The notes under the pieces were generated by a model. It made no database searches, had not been told where the DNA came from, and saw nothing but the letters and a program-made list of their open reading frames with translations. A stretch of 64,000 nt of DNA from Xanthomonas sacchari (GTDB taxonomy: Bacteria; Pseudomonadota; Gammaproteobacteria; Xanthomonadales; Xanthomonadaceae), in assembly GCF_040529065.1 (NCBI RefSeq), contig NZ_CP132343.1, positions 2,170,001-2,234,000 of the forward strand, read 5' to 3'. Numbering within the stretch: position 1 is the first letter of the stretch; each line of letters begins with the position of its first letter. Made by a program: the position numbers and the translations under genes. Below, in pieces: positions 33,282-42,958 of the stretch.

Positions 33282-34739
33282 CTACGGTGCGCTGTCCGCG
33301 GCCACGCGCCGGAACGGATAGTGACCGCCATCGGCGTCGAGCGTGCCCTGGTCGGCATCGCCGGGCGTATCGAAGCGGATGACGATGTCCTGCGCGCTCA
33401 GGAAGAATGCGTGATCCGACGCGGGAATCAGCGGATACGCCTGATCCTTGCGCAGTTCCACCAGCAGGCGGCCCTGCGCTTCGCGGATCCGGAACGTGCC
33501 CAGCTCAGGAATGGCGAACGTACCGACGAAGCGCCGCTGCGCGGCGATGTCCACCGCGACGGCAGTGCGCCGGACCGGCTGGAAGTCCGGCCAGGCGTAG
33601 GCCGCGGCGATGGCGCGCACGATCTCCAGACCCAACTGGTAGCCCTGGTCGCCATTGCTCAGCACCACCGCGCCATCGCATCTCTGCGGATACACCACCA
33701 GCGTGGCCTTGTAGCCGGCGTTGGAACCGTCGTGATAGACGTACTTGCGCGCGCTGGCGCCGCCGATGTTCAGGCCCAGGCCGTAGCCATCCCGCACCGG
33801 GGTCATCATGGCGCGGACGCTGGCGGCGGACAGCACGCGGCCGCGGCCGGCCTGCGCATCGCACAGTTCGATCGCATAGCGCGCCAGGTCCTGGGCGTTG
33901 GTCCACAGGCCGGCCGCGGCCAGTTCCGGGTAGGTGTGCGGGCCGCCTGCCACCGGTGCACCATTGGCATCGTGCGGTTGCGCCGCGTGCGCCAGATCGC
34001 GTGCGGGCAGCGGTTGGCGGAAACTGCTGGCGCGCATGCGCAGCGGCGCCAGCACGCGCTGCTGCAGCAGCGTCGGAAAGTCCTGTCCGCCGACGTCGAT
34101 CAGCAATTGCTGCATCACCGTGTAGCCGCCGCCCGAATAGCGGTAGCGCACCCCGACCGGCGCCTCCACCCGCACCGGCGCCGAGTTCGCGGGCGTCTGG
34201 CCGTCGAGCACCTGCTGCAGGGTGGGCACGGCGGCGCCGCGGGCGTAGCCGTCGAAACCGTGCACGCTGGTGCCGGCGGTGTGCGACAGCAACTGACGCA
34301 GCGTTACCGGATGGTCGTGGCTGTCGGCGGAATCGGGCAGGGTCCACGAGGTCAGGCGCGCATTGACCGGGGCGTCCAGCGCCACGCGTCCGTCCTGGAC
34401 CAGGGACAAGGCCGCCATCGCCGCCACCGGCTTGCTCACCGAGCCGGCCTGGAACAGGGTCCTGGCATCGACCGCGGCCCCGCCGGTGGCGGTGACGCCA
34501 TAGCCCTTGGCCCAGGCGACGCGGCCGCGATGGATCACCGCGATCGCCATGCCCGGGACGTGCAGCGCGTCCATCTGGTCGAGCAGCGACAGTTGCGCGC
34601 CCGCTTGGTCCTGGGTGACCACGGCCGGCAGCAGGCCTTGCTCGACCTGCCGGATCTTCGGGCTGGTGTCGGGTAGGGCACTTGCGGCCACGGCGCTGCT
34701 AACCAGGCCGAGTGCGCAGAACAGGATCGATGGACGCAT
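33282..34739 (-). CDS. Serine beta-lactamase-like hydrolase, secreted
   Basis: This 485-residue protein starts with a signal peptide (FCALGLVSSAVAASA) and contains the class C beta-lactamase/esterase fold (Beta-lactamase, PF00144 type). The nucleophile motif SVSK (S100, K103) is in QAGSVSKPVAAMAAL, a YSG motif is in RYRYSGGGYTVMQQL, and HDGSNAGYKATLV is the third conserved box. A C-terminal domain of about 100 residues (RRFVGTFAIPELGTFRI) is a typical DUF3471-like lipocalin-like tail. Family members include peptidases and esterases. It converges with the diguanylate cyclase gene, 31 bases away. Confidence 0.87.
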   Translation of the reverse strand: MRPSILFCALGLVSSAVAASALPDTSPKIRQVEQGLLPAVVTQDQAGAQLSLLDQMDALHVPGMAIAVIHRGRVAWAKGYGVTATGGAAVDARTLFQAGSVSKPVAAMAALSLVQDGRVALDAPVNARLTSWTLPDSADSHDHPVTLRQLLSHTAGTSVHGFDGYARGAAVPTLQQVLDGQTPANSAPVRVEAPVGVRYRYSGGGYTVMQQLLIDVGGQDFPTLLQQRVLAPLRMRASSFRQPLPARDLAHAAQPHDANGAPVAGGPHTYPELAAAGLWTNAQDLARYAIELCDAQAGRGRVLSAASVRAMMTPVRDGYGLGLNIGGASARKYVYHDGSNAGYKATLVVYPQRCDGAVVLSNGDQGYQLGLEIVRAIAAAYAWPDFQPVRRTAVAVDIAAQRRFVGTFAIPELGTFRIREAQGRLLVELRKDQAYPLIPASDHAFFLSAQDIVIRFDTPGDADQGTLDADGGHYPFRRVAADSAP

Positions 34740-34880
34740 ACGTCGCTCCAGGCGGCAGGTGAGCTGGAACCGCGAGACAGCCGCGGTCGTCACGTCCGTG
34801 CAGGAATACGTGCTGCGGCGATGGCGACGACAGGCCCGAAGGTCACTGGCCGTTCCGGCCAGTCGCCGTGCCGATGTCGC

Positions 34881-36140
34881 TCAGCGCGTGGCGCGTTGCA
34901 GCCAGGCCACCGCGCCGCGCCCGGCGCGCACGCCGCTGGCGAAGCACGCGGTGAGCAGGTAGCCGCCGGTCGGCGCTTCCCAGTCGAGCATTTCGCCGGC
35001 GCAGAAGGTGCCGGGCAGCGCCCGCAGCATCAGCTGCGCATCCAGCGCCTCCAGGCGTACGCCGCCGGCGCTGCTGATCGCCTCGGCCAGCGGGCGTGGG
35101 CGCAGCAGGGTCAGCGGCAGGCGCTTGAGCGTGGCCGCGGCCAGCGCCGGATCCTGGCCGGCCTGCTTGCCGAGGATCTCGAACAGCAGCGCCGCCTTGA
35201 CCCCGTCGATGCCGGCCTGGCGGCGCAGATGCTCGCCGAAGCTGCGGCCGCCGCGCGGCTTGCCCAGTTCGGCCTGCAGCCGCGGCAGGTCGCGGCCGGG
35301 TACCAGGTCCAGCCACAGCGTGGCCGGGCCGTGCGCGGCGATGGCCTCGCGCAGATCCGCGGCCAGCGCATAGATCAGGCTGCCTTCGATGCCGTGCTCG
35401 CCGACCACGCATTCGCCCTGCAGCGACTGCGCCTGGCCCTGCGCGTCGTGCCAGTGCGCGACCACCGGCTTCAGCGGCGCGCCGGCATGGCGCTCGCGGA
35501 AATGTGCGCTCCAGTCCACGTCGAAGCCGCAGTTGGCCGGCTGCAGCGGCGCCACCTCCACGCCGCGTGCGCGCAGCGTGTCCTGCCAGGCGCCGTCGGA
35601 GCCGAGCTGCGGCCAGCTGCCGCCGCCCAGCGCCAGCACGCAGGCATCGGCCTGCACGCGCTGCTCGCCGTCGGCGCCGGCGAAGCGCAACGCGCCGTCC
35701 GCGTCCCAGCCCAGCCAGCGCTGCTGCACGTGGAAGCGCACGCCGGCGTCCTTCAACCGCCGCACCCAGCCGCGCAGCAGCGGCGCGGCCTTGCGGTCCA
35801 GCGGGAACACCCGGCCGGAGCTGCCGACGTAGGTCTCCACACCCTGCGCCTGCGCCCAGGCGCGCAGCGCGTCGGCATCGAAGTCGGCCAGCCAGTCGCC
35901 GACCGCGGTCGCGCGTTCGCGATAGCGGGCGACGAAGCGCTCGAACGGATCGGAGTGGGTCAGGTTGAGGCCGCCCTTGCCGGCGATCAGGAACTTGCGT
36001 CCCACCGAGCCCTTGGCCTCGTACACGTCGACCTCGGCGCCGGCGGCGCGCGCGGTCTCGGCGGCGATCAGCCCGGCCGGACCGCCGCCGACGATGGCGA
36101 GACGGCCGCGCACCGGCGCGGCGTGCTTGCTGGCGGGCAT
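34881..36140 (-). CDS. HI0933-type FAD-dependent oxidoreductase
   Basis: This 419-residue flavoprotein has an N-terminal FAD motif (LAIVGGGPAGLIAAETA), the family hallmark KGSVGRKFLIAGKGGLNLTH, a VLALGGGSWPQLGSDG segment and the C-terminal FCAGEMLDWEAPTGGYLL box. These match the HI0933/YhiN family, whose physiological reaction is not settled. The start is ATG 36140; its 3' end is at 34881. The FKBP gene lies upstream on the same strand, 13 bases away, and is probably co-transcribed. Confidence 0.9.
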   Translation of the reverse strand: MPASKHAAPVRGRLAIVGGGPAGLIAAETARAAGAEVDVYEAKGSVGRKFLIAGKGGLNLTHSDPFERFVARYRERATAVGDWLADFDADALRAWAQAQGVETYVGSSGRVFPLDRKAAPLLRGWVRRLKDAGVRFHVQQRWLGWDADGALRFAGADGEQRVQADACVLALGGGSWPQLGSDGAWQDTLRARGVEVAPLQPANCGFDVDWSAHFRERHAGAPLKPVVAHWHDAQGQAQSLQGECVVGEHGIEGSLIYALAADLREAIAAHGPATLWLDLVPGRDLPRLQAELGKPRGGRSFGEHLRRQAGIDGVKAALLFEILGKQAGQDPALAAATLKRLPLTLLRPRPLAEAISSAGGVRLEALDAQLMLRALPGTFCAGEMLDWEAPTGGYLLTACFASGVRAGRGAVAWLQRATR

Positions 36141-36153
36141 CGGCGCAGTCGGC

Positions 36154-36597
36154 TCAACGCGGCTGGACATCGAGCAGTTCGACCTCGAACACCAGCGAGG
36201 CACCCGGCGGGATCACCCCGCCGGCGCCGCTGTCGCCGTAGCCGTAGTCCGACGGCAGCATCAGCAGACGCTTGCCGCCCACGCGCATGCCGGCCACGCC
36301 CTCGTCCCAGCCGCGAATCACCTGGCCACCGCCCAGCACGAAGCTGAAGGGCTGGCCGTGGTCGGCGGAGGCGTCGAACTTCTCGCCGCGCTTGTCCTTG
36401 GCGTGCTCGTCGTACAGCCAGCCGGTGTAGTGCACGGTGACGCGGCTGCCGGGGCGCGCCTCGGCGCCGTCGCCGACGCGCTCGTCGGTGGCCTGGAACG
36501 CGGCGATGCTGCCGCCGGGCGGCGGACCCGGCGGCGTGCAGCCGCTCAGCAGCCACGCCGGCAACGACAGGCTCAACAGCAGCAGGATTCGGCGCAT
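36154..36597 (-). CDS. FKBP-type peptidyl-prolyl isomerase, lipoprotein
   Basis: This 147-residue protein has a lipobox LLSGC (Cys20) and a Pro/Gly linker. A complete FKBP domain follows (VTVHYTGWLYD, KFDASADHGQPFSFVLGGG, VIRGWDEGVAGMRVGGKR, IPPGASLVFEVELLDV). The conserved aromatic and aspartate positions of the FK506 pocket are visible. It acts in the periplasm on proline-containing proteins. It is followed closely by the HI0933-type gene on the same strand and is divergent from the DUF6164-type gene by 67 bases. Confidence 0.92.
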   Translation of the reverse strand: MRRILLLLSLSLPAWLLSGCTPPGPPPGGSIAAFQATDERVGDGAEARPGSRVTVHYTGWLYDEHAKDKRGEKFDASADHGQPFSFVLGGGQVIRGWDEGVAGMRVGGKRLLMLPSDYGYGDSGAGGVIPPGASLVFEVELLDVQPR

Positions 36598-36664
36598 GCG
36601 GGACGTCCACGGCGGGCAGGGCGTGCAAGGGTAGCGCATCGCCGCAGCGGCTATCATTCCGCGC

Positions 36665-37030
36665 ATGGCCAAACTGCTGCTCAACCTGCGCCACGTGCCC
36701 GACGACGAACGCGCCGAGGTCTGCGCGCTGCTCGATGCCGCCGGCATCGGCTACTACGAAACCCGCGCCGGCACCTTCGGCATCTCCGCCGGCGGCATCT
36801 GGCTGCGCGAGGACGCCGAGCAGCCGCGCGCCAAGGCGCTGCTGGCCGAGTACCAGGCCGAACGTGGCCAACGCGCCCGCGCCGAGCGCGCCGCGGCGTT
36901 GCGCGACGGCAGCGCCGAGACCTTCGCCGGCCTGTTGCGGCGGCGCCCGCTGTTCGTGCTGGCGACGCTGCTGGGCATGCTGCTGGTCGCTTCGCTGGTG
37001 TTGCTGCCGTTCCTGCTGCTGCGCGGCTAG
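36665..37030 (+). CDS. DUF6164-type small membrane protein
   Basis: This 121-residue protein starts MAKLLLNLRHVPDDERAEV, continues with a small soluble domain (GIGYYETRAGTFGISAGGIWLRE) and a basic helix, and ends in one strong membrane helix (LFVLATLLGMLLVASLVLLPFLLLRG). The N-terminal pattern fits a DUF6164-like family of unknown function. It probably stays in the inner membrane with its N-terminal domain in the cytoplasm. It stands alone between the FKBP and trhO genes. Confidence 0.8.
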   Translation: MAKLLLNLRHVPDDERAEVCALLDAAGIGYYETRAGTFGISAGGIWLREDAEQPRAKALLAEYQAERGQRARAERAAALRDGSAETFAGLLRRRPLFVLATLLGMLLVASLVLLPFLLLRG

Positions 37031-37127
37031 CGGCGCACGCTGCGACACGCGTCGCCGATGTGCCGGTGTGCGGTGGGGCAGCCCGATTCGCGCAGCGGCG
37101 ATGCGCCGCAGGCTCTAAAATGCGTCG

Positions 37128-37865
37128 ATGATCGCCAACACCGCCGCCTACCACTTCGTCGCCATCGCCGACCCCGACGCGCTCGCCGCGCAGTTGCACG
37201 CCTGGGCGCAGGACGGCGACCTGCGCGGCACGATCCTGGTGGCGGGCGAGGGCATCAACCTGTTCCTGGCCGGCGTGCCGGCGGCGATCGACGGCTTCTA
37301 CGCGCAGTTGCGTGCCGATCCGCGCTTCGCCGATCTGCGCGTCAAGACCAGCACCAGCGCACAGCAGCCGTTCGCGCGGCTGAAGGTCAAGGTCAAGCCG
37401 GAGATCATCAGCTTCCGCCGCGACGCCGCTTCGCCGCTGGAGGCGGCGCGCGCACCGGCGGTGGCGCCGGCGACCCTGCAGCGCTGGCTACGCCAGGGGC
37501 ACGACGACACCGGCCGGCGCGTGGTGCTGCTGGACACGCGCAATGCGCAGGAAGTGGTCTACGGCACCTTCGCCGGCGCGCTGACCCTGCCGATCGTCAA
37601 GTTCACCGACCTGCCGGAGGCGCTGGCCCCGCATCGCGCGGCCCTGGCCGACGCCACCGTGGTCAGCTTCTGCACCGGCGGCATCCGCTGCGAAAAGGCG
37701 GCGCTGTGGATGCGCGCCGACGGCATGGACAACGTGCTGCAACTGGACGGCGGCATCCTCGGCTACTTCGAGGAAGTGGGCGGCGAGGGCTACGACGGCC
37801 GCTGCTTCGTCTTCGACGAACGCGTGGCGCTGGATCCGCAGTTGGAGCCGCTGGTGGGCGGCTGA
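37128..37865 (+). CDS. trhO: tRNA uridine(34) hydroxylase (rhodanese-domain)
   Basis: This 245-residue protein belongs to the YceA/TrhO family. It has an N-terminal acylphosphatase-like domain (ILVAGEGINLFLAG) and a C-terminal rhodanese domain with the active cysteine C182 in VVSFCTGGIRCEKAAL. A second cysteine, C188, is six residues on. TrhO hydroxylates U34 of certain tRNAs to 5-hydroxyuridine. Length and motifs match the family. The ATG at 37128 is the only close start before the conserved AYHFVAIADPDAL beginning. Confidence 0.92.
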   Translation: MIANTAAYHFVAIADPDALAAQLHAWAQDGDLRGTILVAGEGINLFLAGVPAAIDGFYAQLRADPRFADLRVKTSTSAQQPFARLKVKVKPEIISFRRDAASPLEAARAPAVAPATLQRWLRQGHDDTGRRVVLLDTRNAQEVVYGTFAGALTLPIVKFTDLPEALAPHRAALADATVVSFCTGGIRCEKAALWMRADGMDNVLQLDGGILGYFEEVGGEGYDGRCFVFDERVALDPQLEPLVGG

Positions 37866-37872
37866 TTGTCGT

Positions 37873-37993
37873 GGGATTGGGGAGTCGGGATTGGGCATTG
37901 GCAAAGGCGGGTTGCTGCCAGCTAATGCACGTGGCCCGTCAGGCGAAGCAGCAGCGGCTTCAACGAATCCCCAATCCCGAATCCCCAATCCCC
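37873..37993. repeat. GGGATTGGGG / CCCCAATCCC inverted array
   Basis: A plus-sense array (37873-37895, GGGATTGGGGAGTCGGGATT unit) faces a minus-sense array (37965-37993, GAATCCCCAATCCC units). The pair can fold on itself and lies between the trhO stop and the SDR stop. Its motif is shared with arrays at 18661 and 44795-45060. Confidence 0.7.
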
Positions 37994-37999
37994 ACGCCG

Positions 38000-38806
38000 T
38001 CAGGCGTACTGCATCTTGCGCGTCATCCCGCCATCGACCACGAACTCCTGGCCGGTGATGAAGCCGGCCTGGGCCGACAGCAGATAGACCGCCAGGGCGC
38101 CGATGTCCGGTGGCGTACCGACACGACCGACCGGATGCTGCGCATGGTCCTGCCGCGACAGCTTGGGCGTGCGCCGCGCATTCGGCTTGCGCCAGGCATC
38201 GGTCGCGATCCAGCCGGGGCTGATGCAGTTGACCCGCACCGCCGGCCCGGCGCTGATCGCCAGCGCGTGGGTGAACGCCACCAGCCCGCCCTTGGACGCG
38301 GCGTAGGCCTCGGTGTCCGGCTCGGACTGCTGCGCGCGGGTGGAGGCGATGTTGACGATGGCGCCGCCGTCGCGGCTGTCGCGCAATGCCGGCAGGGCGT
38401 GCTTGCTGCACAGGAACGCCCCGCCCAGGCTCGCGCCGAGCCGTCGGTTCCACTCGCGCAGCGACAGCCGTTCCAGCGGTCCGGTGTGTGGATCGGCGAT
38501 GCCGGCGTTGTTGACCAGCCCGTCGATGCGGCCGAACCGGGTCAGCGCGGCCTCGATGAAGCGGCTCACGCTGGCCTCGGCGGCCACGTCGACGCGGCGG
38601 AACAGCAGGCGCTCGCCGGTATCCAGTTCGGTCACGCAGGCCCGCCCGGCGTCGGCGTCGAGATCGCCGAATACGACCGTGCCGCCAGCCCCCAGCACCG
38701 CCTGCACCACGCCGCGGCCGATACCTTGCGCGCCTCCGGTGACCAGCACCACACGGTCGCGCAAGGGCAGGGCGGGGACGGGGGCGGGCGGCGGGATCAG
38801 CGACAT
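38000..38806 (-). CDS. Short-chain dehydrogenase/reductase
   Basis: This is a 268-residue classical SDR. The cofactor motif is VLVTGGAQGIGRGVVQAV, followed by NNAG (LVNNAGIADPHTG), a serine in IVNIASTRAQQ, the catalytic tyrosine/lysine in YAASKGGLVAFTHAL, and a C-terminal FITGQEFVVDGGMTRK. The catalytic Ser-Tyr-Lys set is complete. The substrate cannot be read. The insertion KPNARRTPKLSRQDHAQHPVG before the C-terminus is somewhat longer than usual. It stands alone, flanked by repeats on both sides. Confidence 0.9.
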   Translation of the reverse strand: MSLIPPPAPVPALPLRDRVVLVTGGAQGIGRGVVQAVLGAGGTVVFGDLDADAGRACVTELDTGERLLFRRVDVAAEASVSRFIEAALTRFGRIDGLVNNAGIADPHTGPLERLSLREWNRRLGASLGGAFLCSKHALPALRDSRDGGAIVNIASTRAQQSEPDTEAYAASKGGLVAFTHALAISAGPAVRVNCISPGWIATDAWRKPNARRTPKLSRQDHAQHPVGRVGTPPDIGALAVYLLSAQAGFITGQEFVVDGGMTRKMQYA

Positions 38807-39289
38807 GGGGGCGACCGGGCGAGGGCAGGGGTGTCAGCCTAGCCAGCGCGCTGTGCAACCAATGTGGTAGTGGCGCTTTCGTTGATCGGATGATGCGAGG
38901 CTTCGCCCGTACCCTCATCCGCCCCTTCGGGGCACCTTCTCCCGGTGGGAGAAGGGAGAGCCAAAGCCCCTCTCCCGTTGGGAGAGGGGTTGGGGTGAGG
39001 GTACGGAGCGCAGCGCTCGCGTCGCGATCTGGCAATCCGAGGCTTCGCCCGCACCCTCATCCGCCCCTTCGGGGCACCTTCTCCCGGTGGGAGAAGGGAG
39101 AGCCAAAGCCCCTCTCCCTCCGGGAGAGGGGTTGGGGTGAGGGTACGGCGGCCAGCCAAGCATCCCGCATCCACACACACCCACCACACCCATCACACCC
39201 AACGCAAATCAGCGTTCCGGCCACGGCCGCTGCAATCGGCAACCAGCGTCCCCACCTCGTCCGCATCGCCTGCAGGAACCCGCCGCACC
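38807..39289. other. 483-bp gap dominated by a duplicated repeat
   Basis: This gap separates the divergent SDR and luciferase-like genes. About half of it is two near-identical 110-base repeat units, described separately. The remaining flanks must hold both promoters; I see no supported small gene. Confidence 0.5.
38897..39148. repeat. Tandem 110-base Xanthomonas intergenic repeat, two copies
   Basis: Copy 1 is 38897-39006 and copy 2 is 39039-39148, at a period of 142 bases with only a few mismatches. Each contains three internal dyads: GCCCCTTCGGGGC, CCTTCTCCCGGTGGGAGAAGG-like, and CCCCTCTCCC/GGGAGAGGGG. The RNA would fold into serial hairpins. The core CCGCCCCTTCGGGGC is a recurrent Xanthomonadaceae intergenic element. 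Confidence 0.85.
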
Positions 39290-40288
<999 letters not shown>

Positions 40289-40486
40289 TGCGTGCATCTG
40301 CGCAGGTGTCTACGAGCGCAGACGCACTCCAGCGAGAAACGCCGCAACAGTGTTGATGAGCATCACAGCACGCACTGCTTTCACGATGTCTTGATTTTGC
40401 CGGGTATGTGATCGTGGCGCGTCATGCATCAGCGTGGCGTTCGGCCCAGGACATGGCCGTACAACGACGCGAACAGGGGATCGGCA

Positions 40487-40675
40487 ATGAACGCACAACA
40501 TCCGATTGCGCCGGTGCACGAATGTGGACTGGAGGCGGCACTGCAACAGCTGAGCAAATGCCTGGAGCGCGTACGCAGCCAGGCGGTCGAGCGGTCGACC
40601 CAGAACGCCTCGCCGCGTCAGGCGCACATGCGCAACGTGTTCGCCAACGAGACCGGGCTGTACCTGGTGAAGTGA
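40487..40675 (+). CDS. Small hypothetical protein, 62 residues
   Basis: The ATG at 40487 has a GGGGA ribosome site a few bases upstream. The product is soluble with two probable helices (GLEAALQQLSKCLERVRSQ and RQAHMRNVFANETGLYLVK) and two cysteines. No known domain is visible. It lies alone between the luciferase-like gene and the convergent ExoD gene. The 5' extension of the frame to 40424 lacks a ribosome site and is not included. Confidence 0.6.
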   Translation: MNAQHPIAPVHECGLEAALQQLSKCLERVRSQAVERSTQNASPRQAHMRNVFANETGLYLVK

Positions 40676-40708
40676 GCGGGTGGCGTTGCGCGCCGCCGCC
40701 GCGATGCG

Positions 40709-41371
40709 TCAGCGCAGCTTCTGCATCCATTCCCGGCCCAGGTCGACCACCTGGTCCGAGGCCAACCCCAGGCTCAGCGCCACCGCGATGCTGCCCAGCC
40801 ACGACAGCAGCATCAGCCCACCGTCCCGTTCCAGCAGCGCCAGCGCGAACAGCAGCAGCATCGCGCCGAAGGCGTAGTTGGTGAACGGGATCGGCAGCGA
40901 CAGCAGGATCCCCAGCACGACCAACAGCAGGCCGCTGAACGCACGCGCCGGCAGGGTGTCGACCAGCGCCGGCAGGCGCGGCTTGAGCAGCCGGTCCAGG
41001 CGCCGCAGCCACGGCGCGATGCGGCCGACGAAGCGTTGCATGGTGCGGCGGCGCGGCCCGCGCTCGCCGATGAAGCGCGGCAACCACGGCTTGCGCAGCC
41101 CGATCAGCATCTGCAGGCCGATCAGCGTCACCAGCGGCCCGCTGATGCCGCCGGCCAGGCCCGGCACCGGCAGAAACGCGGGCAGGATCGCCACGAACAG
41201 GAACACGCCGAACGCGCTCTGCTGCAGATCGGCGAGGATCAGTCGCAGCCGCAGGTGTTCGTCCGGGTCGCCCAGGACGAAGGTGTCGAGCAGGGTGCGG
41301 ATGCCCTCGGCGCTGTAGCCGTGGTCGCCGTCGTGCGGCGCACCGCCGGGTGCGTCACCCGGTGATGTCAT
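40709..41371 (-). CDS. ExoD-family membrane protein
   Basis: This 220-residue protein matches the ExoD family. It has a soluble N-terminus (IRTLLDTFVLGDPDEHLRLRLIL), then four or five membrane helices (FGVFLFVAILPAFLPV, LVTLIGLQMLIGL, FSGLLLVVLGILLSLPIPF, LLLFALALLERDGGLMLLSWLGSIAVAL). ExoD proteins were linked to exopolysaccharide synthesis and alkali tolerance in rhizobia, but their biochemical role is unclear. It overlaps the upstream CNNM gene by 17 bases, so the two are co-translated. Confidence 0.85.
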   Translation of the reverse strand: MTSPGDAPGGAPHDGDHGYSAEGIRTLLDTFVLGDPDEHLRLRLILADLQQSAFGVFLFVAILPAFLPVPGLAGGISGPLVTLIGLQMLIGLRKPWLPRFIGERGPRRRTMQRFVGRIAPWLRRLDRLLKPRLPALVDTLPARAFSGLLLVVLGILLSLPIPFTNYAFGAMLLLFALALLERDGGLMLLSWLGSIAVALSLGLASDQVVDLGREWMQKLR

Positions 41372-42698
41372 CGCTGTTCTCGTCCTGCAGCCTGCGCAGC
41401 AGCAGCTTGTCCACGCGCGCGCCGTCCAGGTCGACGATCTCGATGCGCCAGCCGGCCCAGTCGAAGAACTCGCCGGCGTGCGGGATGCGCCCGAAGTAGT
41501 AGATGCACAGCCCGGCCAGGGTGTTGTAGTCGCCTTCCTCGGCGCTGGGCAGCTCGGCGCCGCCGAGCAGTTCGCGCAGTTCCTCGATGGCCAGCGAGCC
41601 GTCGATCAGCAGCGAGCCGTCGGCACGGGTCACCACCAGCGCGTCCTCGTCGGCGGTGTCGGCCGACTGCAGGCGCCCGACCACCGCGCCCATCAGGTCG
41701 CTGATCGTCACCAGGCCCTGGATCTCGCCGTACTCGTCCACCACCAGCGCCATCGACTGCTGTTCCTCGCGGAAGATCTCCAGCAGCTTCATCGCGTGGG
41801 TGGACTCGGACACGAACAGGGTGTCGCGCAGGCTCTGGAACAGCTGGGTGGCGTCGCCGTCCATGCGCGTGACCAGCGATTTCACCTCCAGCACGCCGGC
41901 GATGTCCTGGTCGCTGCCGCGGTACACCGGGTAGCGCGAGAACTCGTGCTCGCGCATCACCTGCAGGTTGCGCTGCGGCTCGGCGTTGGCGTCGAGCCAG
42001 GCGATGCGGTTGCGCGGGGTCATCAGGCTGTCGGCGGTGCGGTCGCCCAGGCGCATGACCCGGTTCATCATGTCGCGCTCGTGCGCGTCGATCACGCCCG
42101 CCTCGTGGCTCTCGGCCACCAGCATGCGGATCTCCTCTTCGGTCACCGAAGCCGATTCCTCCTTGCCCAGGCCGAGCAGGCGCAGTACCAGCCGGGTCGA
42201 GCGCGACAGCACCCAGACGAACGGCGCGGCGGCCCGGGCCAGCCAGCCCATGGGAATGGCGACGAAGCCGGCGATGACCTCCGAGCGGGTCAGCGCCAGG
42301 CGTTTGGGCACCAGTTCGCCGAAGATCAGCGTCAGGAAGGTGATCAGCACGATCGCCAGGGTCTTGCCGATCAGCGCCGACCACGGCTGCGGGTCGCCGA
42401 ACAGGGTGAAGTTGGCCGCCAGCGCCGGGAACAGCGCCTGCAGCTTGACCGCGATCGCCACGCCCATGGCCTCGCCGCCGAAGGTGCCGGTGAGGATGCC
42501 GATGGCGGTGATGCCGATCTGCACGGTGGACAGGAAGTGCTCGGGGTTCTCGGCCAGCGCCAGCGCCTTGGCCGCGCGCGTGCTGGACTGGGCCATCTGC
42601 TTCAGCCGGCTCTTGCGCGAGGTCATCAGCGACATCTCGGACATCGCGAAGAAACCGTTGAGCAGGATGAGGGCTGCAACGATCAACAGTTCAAGCAT
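41355..42698 (-). CDS. CNNM/CorC-type hemolysin-related membrane protein
   Basis: This 447-residue protein has an N-terminal DUF21/CNNM membrane domain (about 1-200) with LILLNGFFAMSEMSLMTSRKSRLKQM and LTLIFGELVPKRLALTRSE. Two CBS domains follow (about 215-335, RDMMNRVMRLGDRTADSLMTPR and HAMKLLEIFREEQQSMALVVDEYG), then a C-terminal CorC_HlyC transporter-associated domain. The family is linked to divalent-metal (Mg/Co) efflux or tolerance. The ATG at 42698 starts the first membrane helix. Confidence 0.9.
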   Translation of the reverse strand: MLELLIVAALILLNGFFAMSEMSLMTSRKSRLKQMAQSSTRAAKALALAENPEHFLSTVQIGITAIGILTGTFGGEAMGVAIAVKLQALFPALAANFTLFGDPQPWSALIGKTLAIVLITFLTLIFGELVPKRLALTRSEVIAGFVAIPMGWLARAAAPFVWVLSRSTRLVLRLLGLGKEESASVTEEEIRMLVAESHEAGVIDAHERDMMNRVMRLGDRTADSLMTPRNRIAWLDANAEPQRNLQVMREHEFSRYPVYRGSDQDIAGVLEVKSLVTRMDGDATQLFQSLRDTLFVSESTHAMKLLEIFREEQQSMALVVDEYGEIQGLVTISDLMGAVVGRLQSADTADEDALVVTRADGSLLIDGSLAIEELRELLGGAELPSAEEGDYNTLAGLCIYYFGRIPHAGEFFDWAGWRIEIVDLDGARVDKLLLRRLQDENSDDITG

Positions 42699-42892
42699 GC
42701 GCGCGCTCCTTGGCGCCAAGGAAAGCGGGGACATGGGCGCCGTTGCGGCGCAGGGGAGGGGGGCTGGGGTGGTCGTCCATAGGGTGCGCCCGCGAAGGGC
42801 GCGGCGGCGATGGTAACAAACCCGGGCGGGGGCCGCGTCCACGCCGCGCCGACATGGCCCGGGGCCTGCCCAGCGGCCGCGACTACCCGCAG

Positions 42893-42910
42893 GTGTCAGC
42901 AAACAGTCAT
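42893..42910 (+). promoter_or_regulatory. Probable Pho box before the phosphate uptake pair
   Basis: Two 7-mers, GTGTCAG and CAGTCAT, are separated by 4 bases (CAAA), the 11-base spacing of PhoB sites. They resemble CTGTCAT at 5 and 6 of 7 positions. They lie 49 bases before the DUF47 start, where a PhoB-dependent promoter would be. Confidence 0.5.
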
Positions 42911-42958
42911 AATTCCGCCCCAGTGCCGTCCTTCCCGCGACGGCGGGAAGCGCGTTGC

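Noticed and set aside
38897-39148. The tandem repeat as a CRISPR array
   Set aside because: There are only two copies, 110 bases long, with strong internal dyads and no cas genes in the window.
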